Assembly (NCBI RefSeq): GCF_003851545.1
Contig: NZ_BHVX01000009.1
Coordinates: 118,918 to 182,917 of the forward strand
DNA from: Ralstonia sp. SET104
Lineage (GTDB): Bacteria > Pseudomonadota > Gammaproteobacteria > Burkholderiales > Burkholderiaceae
Length of the DNA stretch: 64,000 bases
Direction of reading: 5' to 3'
The notes beneath the pieces were generated by a model, which did no database searches, was not told the origin of the DNA, and saw only the letters and a list, made by a program, of their open reading frames with translations. Numbering within the stretch: position 1 is the first letter of the stretch; the number at the start of each line of letters is the position of its first letter. Below are positions 59,016 through 64,000 of the stretch, piece after piece. The translations under genes were made by a program, and so were the position numbers.

Positions 59016-59075
59016 AAGGGCTGTCTGATAAAATTCGACGCTTGATTCTAACGGCGAAATAGACTGCCTTTTACG

Positions 59076-60236
59076 ATGTTTAGTTTCTGGAAAAAGCGCA
59101 AGGCAGAGCCCCAGCCGGCCGCCGAGCCAACACCCGCAGCGGCGCCCGAGGCCGCTCAGGCACCGATACCTGCGCCGGTATCTACCCCGGCCGCCGCCCC
59201 TGCCCCGGTTGCAGCACCCGCACCTATCGCCGCACCGGCCCCGATCGCCGTGCCAGATGCACCTGTCACGCAGCCCGCACTCGACGTGCAAGTCGACGAT
59301 ATCGAAACCGTGCCCACGCCCGCCGTGATCGAACAGGCCCGCAAGGGCTGGATGTCGCGCCTGCGCTCGGGGCTGTCGAAGACGAGCAAAGGCCTGACCA
59401 CGCTATTCGTTGGCGTGAAGGTGGACGAAGCGCTGTTCGAAGAGTTGGAGACCGCGCTGCTGATGGCCGACGCCGGTGTCGACGCCACCGAATACCTGCT
59501 GGGCGAACTGCGCCGCCGCATCAAGGCCGAGCGCATTGAAACCGCCGAAGGCGTGAAGACCGCCCTGCGCAACCTGCTGGTCGAACTGCTGCATCCGCTG
59601 GAAAAAACCATGGTGCTCGGCCGCGAGCAGCCGATGGTGATCATGATTGCAGGCGTGAACGGCGCCGGCAAAACGACCAGCATCGGCAAGCTGTGCAAGC
59701 ACTTCCAGACCTACGGCCAATCAGTGCTGCTGGCCGCAGGCGACACATTCCGCGCCGCCGCGCGCGAGCAGCTCGTGATCTGGGGTGAGCGCAACAACGT
59801 GACGGTGGTGGCGCAGGAATCGGGCGACCCGGCCGCCGTGATCTTCGATGCCGTAAACGCAGCGCGCGCACGCGGCATCGACATCGTCATGGCCGACACC
59901 GCCGGCCGCCTGCCAACGCAGTTGCATCTGATGGAAGAACTCAAGAAGGTGCGCCGCGTGACCGCCAAGGCCATGGCCACGGCACCGCACGAAACGCTGC
60001 TGGTGATTGACGGCAATACCGGCCAGAACGCGCTGGCGCAAGTGAAAGCGTTTGACGAAGCATTGGGCCTGACGGGCCTGATCGTTACCAAGCTGGATGG
60101 CACCGCCAAGGGCGGCATCCTCGCCGCCATCGCGCGGCAGCGGCCGGTGCCGGTGTACTTCATTGGTGTGGGCGAGCAGGTGGAGGATTTGCAGCCGTTC
60201 TCTGCGCGCGAATTTGCGGATGCGCTGTTGGGATAA
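59076..60236 (+). CDS. ftsY: Signal recognition particle receptor FtsY
   Basis: A 386-residue SRP GTPase that receives ribosome-SRP complexes at the inner membrane. An acidic/Ala-Pro-rich A domain (residues about 10-90) precedes the N domain. The G domain has G1 GVNGAGKTT (193-201), DTAGR and TKLDGTAKGG. The strong terminator after it marks the end of the core region and the beginning of the accessory island. Confidence 0.97.
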   Translation: MFSFWKKRKAEPQPAAEPTPAAAPEAAQAPIPAPVSTPAAAPAPVAAPAPIAAPAPIAVPDAPVTQPALDVQVDDIETVPTPAVIEQARKGWMSRLRSGLSKTSKGLTTLFVGVKVDEALFEELETALLMADAGVDATEYLLGELRRRIKAERIETAEGVKTALRNLLVELLHPLEKTMVLGREQPMVIMIAGVNGAGKTTSIGKLCKHFQTYGQSVLLAAGDTFRAAAREQLVIWGERNNVTVVAQESGDPAAVIFDAVNAARARGIDIVMADTAGRLPTQLHLMEELKKVRRVTAKAMATAPHETLLVIDGNTGQNALAQVKAFDEALGLTGLIVTKLDGTAKGGILAAIARQRPVPVYFIGVGEQVEDLQPFSAREFADALLG

Positions 60237-60260
60237 CGTCCTGCGAAACCTTGTTGCACA

Positions 60261-60291
60261 GAAACGCCCTGAATTGTTCAGGGCGTTTCTA
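60261..60291 (+). terminator. Rho-independent terminator after ftsY
   Basis: A 13-bp stem, GAAACGCCCTGAA with TTCAGGGCGTTTC (60261-60273 and 60277-60289), around a TTG loop. Confidence 0.9.
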
Positions 60292-60442
60292 TTTGCGGCC
60301 GAACGTATCGGCGCTCAGCATTTACCAGCACGTCGCGCGTGTTAAGGCTCAACTAGTAGCCTCCGGCCAGCATGCGCCCTGCGCTGATTTCAAACACCCA
60401 TTGAATTGGAATTGTCTGATTGAAAGTCAGCGCATGGCGCTG

Positions 60443-60479
60443 CTCCAATGGAGCACTTCAGCGAAGTCCTCCATTGGAG
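60443..60479 (+). promoter_or_regulatory. Hairpin that would mask the Shine-Dalgarno of the first PAAR gene
   Basis: Arms 60443-60452 and 60470-60479 are 10-bp perfect complements, with an inner ACTTC-AGC-GAAGT stem. The right arm contains GGAG (60476-60479), seven bases before the ATG at 60487, so the folded RNA would block ribosome binding. Confidence 0.5.
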
Positions 60480-60486
60480 ATGGCAG

Positions 60487-60849
60487 ATGCAAGACACACA
60501 ATCCGGCAAGGTCTACGTTGCGGCGTTCAACGGCGCGAAAACAGCCAACGGCGGCGAGGTCATTCAGGGCTCTTGCAGCGTCCAAGATAGCGGACACACG
60601 CTCCTGCTCGTGGGCGATGAAGCTGTCCACCCAGACGGCAGCGTGACTGCCATTACCGCGGGTGCGGGCATGGCGATGGTGGACGACGATCGTCCCGTTG
60701 CGATTATTGGCAGCCCACTGAGCAACGGCGACACCATTGTTTCGTCGCCAATCACGGCCCTGACTTTCGATGAACCGGCGGACGCGCCCATCATCGGCCT
60801 GCTTGACCCGGCGTACCATCCGGAGCCGGCGACCGGCAGCGTGATCTGA
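60487..60849 (+). CDS. PAAR-like type VI secretion-associated protein
   Basis: A 120-residue protein (MQDTQSGKVYVAAFNGAKTA...) with Gly/Asp-rich short beta repeats (DEAVHPDGSVTAITAGAGMA, PVAIIGSPLSNGDTIV) of the kind that build PAAR-type spike tips. It has few charged helices and no signal peptide. It lies 12 bp before a second, canonical PAAR protein with a peptidase domain, so it may be a co-tip or adapter. I chose the ATG at 60487 for its Shine-Dalgarno; an upstream ATG at 60448 runs through the hairpin. Confidence 0.72.
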   Translation: MQDTQSGKVYVAAFNGAKTANGGEVIQGSCSVQDSGHTLLLVGDEAVHPDGSVTAITAGAGMAMVDDDRPVAIIGSPLSNGDTIVSSPITALTFDEPADAPIIGLLDPAYHPEPATGSVI

Positions 60850-60860
60850 GGGGGCCGATC

Positions 60861-61853
60861 ATGGAAGACATGCGCCCCGGCCTCAGGCATGGTGACTTAA
60901 CTACGACGGGTGGCGTCATAACTGCCACCGGCAGGATGCGGTTCCACGGCAAAGAGGTGGCTGCGGAAGGGGATCTGACAACTTGCCCAGCCTGCAAATC
61001 CATGGGCCGCCTAGTCAATGACGCCTACCCAGCGTTCGGGCTTCCGGGCGGTCGCCAGCTCGCCATTCAAGGTGCGTGGATCTTCTGCAAATGCGCCAAT
61101 CCCCCTCGCGCGATTGCTTCGACGGACAAGTTTCGGGTTGCGGTGAATCGAGCGGGCAGTGGAATGCCTGTTTCGGTGAGTGCGAAGTCAGCCTTCACCG
61201 CGCCGCTGGGAGGCCATAACCGGGTGTCGTTGCCCTCATCGTCGCTCAAAGAGACAGATCAGAAATCGACGCTTGAAGACGATCCCCAATTGATCTGCCC
61301 CAACATGAGCAACGCGGAGTTCGCTCAGATGGTCATGCAGCGACGAGACAAAGCTGTGTCGCTTATCGATAAGCGCCTAACCGAATTAGCAGGATGGTCT
61401 ACCGCCGCCCGGGTTCGCGTCGCCCAGTGGTTCGGTAATAGCGACGGTGTAACGCGGGACTATCTAGCCGGTGGACTTGCCCGCATACGTCATATACTCG
61501 GTGGGCTAACTCCAAACAATTTTGTTCGCTATTCTGGGGCGGCCATGGCGCATGTCGGCTGCGTTTCAGACTCAAAGAGAAAACTCGGGGTTGTCGCAGA
61601 GGTATGCGCACCCGATACGGCAACGCATACGATCGCCATTCATTTGGATTTCTGCGAGCTACGAGACTTCGCCTACAGCATGGACTCGCAGGTATCTACG
61701 CTAATTCATGAGGTATCGCACTTCCACGACACCATGAACACCGGAGATCCTGTTTACTTCATGAGGAAGTGCCGAGACCTTGCGAAATCCAACCCGGAGA
61801 TCACGCTCCATAACGCCGATAGCATCGCCGGTTATGTCATCTATGAAGATTAG
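60861..61853 (+). CDS. PAAR-domain type VI effector with C-terminal M35-like zinc metallopeptidase
   Basis: A 330-residue two-domain protein. Residues 1-85 are a PAAR spike tip (HGDLTTTGGVITATG, AAEGDLTTCPACKSMGRLVNDA, WIFCKCANPPRA). After a Ser/Thr-rich linker, residues about 145-330 match the lysine-specific/deuterolysin-type metallopeptidase pattern: HEVSH at 283-287 and a downstream HNADS with Asp320 as the likely third ligand, plus AEVCAPDTATHTIAIH. It would be loaded on VgrG and fired into neighbouring cells to cleave protein. Its stop overlaps the next start. Confidence 0.8.
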   Translation: MEDMRPGLRHGDLTTTGGVITATGRMRFHGKEVAAEGDLTTCPACKSMGRLVNDAYPAFGLPGGRQLAIQGAWIFCKCANPPRAIASTDKFRVAVNRAGSGMPVSVSAKSAFTAPLGGHNRVSLPSSSLKETDQKSTLEDDPQLICPNMSNAEFAQMVMQRRDKAVSLIDKRLTELAGWSTAARVRVAQWFGNSDGVTRDYLAGGLARIRHILGGLTPNNFVRYSGAAMAHVGCVSDSKRKLGVVAEVCAPDTATHTIAIHLDFCELRDFAYSMDSQVSTLIHEVSHFHDTMNTGDPVYFMRKCRDLAKSNPEITLHNADSIAGYVIYED

Positions 61854-62268
61854 AAATACGCTGGCGGCGTTTCTGCTCTTGAGTGCTGGCGTCACGTATG
61901 CCTGCATGCCAGGTCAGAATTTTGATGTGTACTTTTCTTCGGGTTCCGCTGCGGTATCTTCGTCGGAAATACTTCGCCTAGCGAATTGGATGGTAGATCA
62001 GCGCATCAAGTATCCGACGCAAGAGGTGCTTCAGGTCGATGGGCGGGCAGAAGACCATGAGCGTAACGCGCGTGCGCTGGCAAAAGCACGCTTACAAGCC
62101 GTCGTGTCCATCCTGAAAACCCAACACTTCAACCAAGTGCCGGTGGATGAACACTACGGCGTCTACCGGTCAGATGATGTAGAAAACGGACGGCGAGTCG
62201 AGATCTCGATCTTGCCTGCGTGCCCCAACCCGTGCTGCTCTGACGGCGACATGTCTACCAAGAGATAA
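61843..62268 (+). CDS. OmpA-like exported protein, candidate immunity factor
   Basis: A 141-residue exported protein with a signal peptide (NTLAAFLLLSAGVTYAC, Cys at about residue 21, a possible lipidation site). The mature part reads as a compact OmpA_C-like domain (FDVYFSSGSAAVSSSEILRLA, GRAEDHERNARALAKARLQAV, NGRRVEISILPACPNPCC). It begins 8 bp before the peptidase stop ends, so it is translationally coupled to the effector, as immunity genes often are. The role is inferred from position and export. Confidence 0.7.
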   Translation: MKIRNTLAAFLLLSAGVTYACMPGQNFDVYFSSGSAAVSSSEILRLANWMVDQRIKYPTQEVLQVDGRAEDHERNARALAKARLQAVVSILKTQHFNQVPVDEHYGVYRSDDVENGRRVEISILPACPNPCCSDGDMSTKR

Positions 62269-62447
62269 GCGAGCTTGGCTGTCCTCAATGCGCAAGCTCC
62301 TCTCCTCCGCGCTCCTGCATGTAGCGGCCGCATCCACGGCTGACTACGTGACAAGAGGGGCGTTCTTGCCGACCTGGCGCGTCGGGAGCAACACCCGAGT
62401 CCGCGCAAGGCGCGCTTCGGAGGCACGACTTTTCACAACCGGCGTTT

Positions 62448-62858
62448 ATGATGCATCTCACTAAAATAGTCGCACCAATCCTGATAACCTTATCGGGCTT
62501 CGCTTTTTCGGCTGCAGATAACAAATCCGATTGCCTGAAGCACCTTGGGGGCGGATATGGGGATGCACAATGTTACCAAGCACTAAGAATTAATCTCACC
62601 AAAGAGAACGCGAGAATTTACAAGAGCGTTTCCAAATCAATTCCCCACGGAAATTCTCATGCTCGACTATTGGACGAATACATGACCTCGCAATCGCACG
62701 CCGAGAAATTTTGCGCGCTACAACGAGATGCGGGCGCAAAATGGGAAAATGATTCCGACGGAACTATGTATCCTGCAATTTATGAGGGATGCCTCTATGA
62801 ACTCAGGAAGACACAAAATTCATTTCTTAACAATCTATTAGAGATGTCGCAATGGTAA
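62448..62858 (+). CDS. LprI-like (DUF1311) exported protein
   Basis: A 136-residue protein with a signal peptide ending near FSAAD (about residue 24). The mature domain has the DUF1311/LprI pattern: paired Cys (DCLKHLGG, AQCYQAL), a long Tyr/Leu helix, then EKFCALQRDAGAKWENDSDGTMYPAIYEGCLYELRK. LprI in mycobacteria inhibits lysozyme, and relatives are found beside toxic effectors. AT-rich composition and no clear Shine-Dalgarno suggest recent acquisition. Confidence 0.68.
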   Translation: MMHLTKIVAPILITLSGFAFSAADNKSDCLKHLGGGYGDAQCYQALRINLTKENARIYKSVSKSIPHGNSHARLLDEYMTSQSHAEKFCALQRDAGAKWENDSDGTMYPAIYEGCLYELRKTQNSFLNNLLEMSQW

Positions 62859-62994
62859 AGAAGAGGAAGAATAAAGAAAAACAGAGATAGAAGTAAATCC
62901 GTTTCTCAGCGGCATTTTTCTATCCATGTCTCTAGGCAGTGTTCTGGAAACACAACCCAGACTACCTGAGCGCCACGGGAGGAAAGGCATACCG

Positions 62995-63696
62995 ATGAGA
63001 TTCTCAGTGACCTTGGCAGTGACATTGATCGCCTTGGCTAAGAATGCTTGCGCCACGGAAATTTTTGAAGATTACGGCAGCTTTTATGCCACGCAATCTC
63101 ATGCAGTGTTCAGCGAAGCAATCAAGTTCGATAGGGACTCCATCTATGCCATTCCTGGAGAGCTCGGTAGCTACGTGAAACTTCAAGCCTCTCTGGAAGG
63201 CAAGCCCGCGCGCATCGAAATTGCGCGAAATCGTATCGTAGTCAACGGCGCAACCTATCGCTTTGCGCGAGCGACAACCTTTCCTGAGGAGCATCCATCA
63301 GATATTTACCCACCCAGCGCAGATGTATTTCTAGCTTCAAAGACAAACGATCATCCGGCCGCTCTCTGCGTAGAGGGTGCAAGTAATGGTTCAGGCGAGG
63401 CCGCTCGACACACACAGATCTATCTGCTACTCAATCCAATATCGGCCAATGGAAAAGCGACGTTCCTGCATTTGCCGAGCTTGCTTTCGTCATGCCGTGC
63501 GATCACGGTAACAAAGGATGGGAAGATTGCCTTTCCGAAGAACACCTATCTGCTTGATGCTCAACAAGAGAGCCGCGTGGGGTTGCAATTGTCGTACTAC
63601 ACCTTTGAGCATCAACGCTTTGTGCCCATCCACGACGAGCTTCGATTACGATTCACGCGCCCTGAGATCCCCTTTCAATTCGAGATTCAGGAGTGA
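62995..63696 (+). CDS. Exported protein of unknown function in the effector island
   Basis: A 233-residue protein with a signal peptide (FSVTLAVTLIALAKNACA, about residue 20). The mature chain is beta-rich (YVKLQASLEGKPARIEIARN, RIVVNGATYRFARATTF) and has two cysteines that could form a disulfide. I recognise no family. GGGAGGAAAGG precedes the ATG at 62995. Placement after the PAAR-peptidase and the LprI-like gene suggests another immunity or accessory function. Confidence 0.65.
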   Translation: MRFSVTLAVTLIALAKNACATEIFEDYGSFYATQSHAVFSEAIKFDRDSIYAIPGELGSYVKLQASLEGKPARIEIARNRIVVNGATYRFARATTFPEEHPSDIYPPSADVFLASKTNDHPAALCVEGASNGSGEAARHTQIYLLLNPISANGKATFLHLPSLLSSCRAITVTKDGKIAFPKNTYLLDAQQESRVGLQLSYYTFEHQRFVPIHDELRLRFTRPEIPFQFEIQE

Positions 63697-63718
63697 CGGA
63701 CAGCCTTCTGGATAACAG

Positions 63719-63874
63719 TTGTTCGTCAAAAACGTAGCCGACGTGCTGAACTTGGTGGGAATCGTTGCCTATGACCCTCGGTGGTCAGCCTTTGGCATGG
63801 TCAGCCCGGAGGACATTGCCGTGGGTTTATCTCACTCTAAACGCGTGAAGGAGAAACGATTTTACGCAAAGTAG
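63719..63874 (+). pseudogene. Short ORF or gene fragment
   Basis: Fifty-one codons from a TTG read LFVKNVADVLNLVGIVAYDP, then RWSAFGMVSPEDIAVGLSHS, then a basic KRVKEKRFYAK end. The amino-acid choice is protein-like, but there is no start with Shine-Dalgarno, so it looks like the 3' remnant of a larger gene. Confidence 0.35.
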
Positions 63875-63879
63875 GGGTC

Positions 63880-63972
63880 GTGAGAATCCTTGCTCCGACG
63901 CTTCTGTTAGCCGCTGTTGTGGTTGGCGCATGTGTATTGACCCAGCGAAACCTGCACAAGTTAAGCGGCTAA
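63880..63972 (+). CDS. Very small membrane or lipoprotein ORF
   Basis: A GTG-started 30-codon ORF (VRILAPTLLLAAVVVGACVL then TQRNLHKLSG) with a GTAGGGG Shine-Dalgarno-like stretch. The hydrophobic core followed by VVGAC resembles a lipoprotein signal. It could equally be the start of a degraded gene. Confidence 0.3.
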   Translation: MRILAPTLLLAAVVVGACVLTQRNLHKLSG

Positions 63973-64000
63973 AGCAAACGCCTCAGCCGGGGTTTTCATC

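Overview
The window reads as a chromosomal segment of a high-GC betaproteobacterium of the Burkholderiaceae, most probably Ralstonia or a close relative. The main evidence is the gene order kdsD-kdsC-lptC-lptA-lptB-rpoN-hpf-ptsN-hprK-psiF-like-rapZ, together with mutM / TPR protein-lolB-ispE-tRNA-Gln-prs-rplY-pth and coaD-rsmD-M16-M16 / ftsY. The genus is inferred from layout and protein style, not from a database search.

Layout. 0-6 kb: the start of an acyl-CoA synthetase, gluconokinase, a HExxH membrane-anchored protein, an HSL-type esterase, a divergent TetR/DUF2855 pair and a di-haem cytochrome c of TsdA type. 6.1-17.8 kb: an aryl-polyene-like lipid/polyketide cluster. A glycosyltransferase and an acyl carrier protein face leftwards; a tightly overlapped rightward operon encodes a COG4648 membrane protein, an acyl-AMP ligase fused to a dehydratase, an acyltransferase, a LolA-like protein, an MMPL exporter, a NodB deacetylase, a ketosynthase, a chain-length-factor-like protein, a hotdog dehydratase and a small secreted protein. 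No ketoreductase or second full ketosynthase is present. 17.9-22.8 kb: ssb, an MFS transporter and uvrA. 22.8-24.9 kb: an insert bounded by a 23-bp direct repeat of the uvrA 3' end, holding a structured-RNA/small-ORF module and two secreted proteins of AT-richer composition. 25-30 kb: adenosine-specific kinase-like protein, LysE exporter, apt, PfpI protease/deglycase-like protein, RHH protein and a KefB-type antiporter.

30.3-43.4 kb is the envelope and nitrogen-PTS block: Kdo synthesis (kdsD, kdsC), LPS transport (lptC, lptA, lptB), sigma-54, ribosome hibernation factor, EIIA-Ntr, HPr kinase and RapZ, then a Lon-substrate-domain protein, mutY and a dynamin-like GTPase. A complete group II intron with its reverse transcriptase/maturase (about 43.49-46.30 kb) sits between the dynamin gene and mutM. 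46.5-60.2 kb is again core housekeeping: DNA repair, outer-membrane lipoprotein sorting, isoprenoid and PRPP synthesis, translation, CoA synthesis, rRNA methylation, a paired M16 peptidase and the SRP receptor FtsY.

60.3-64 kb is an accessory island after ftsY: two consecutive PAAR-type proteins, the second carrying a C-terminal M35-like zinc metallopeptidase, followed by small exported proteins (OmpA-like, LprI-like and unknown) that are candidate immunity or accessory factors. The best candidates for new biology are this effector island with its RBS-masking hairpin, the insert at the uvrA 3' end with its C4-like RNA, and the reduced polyene-type cluster with a deacetylase.
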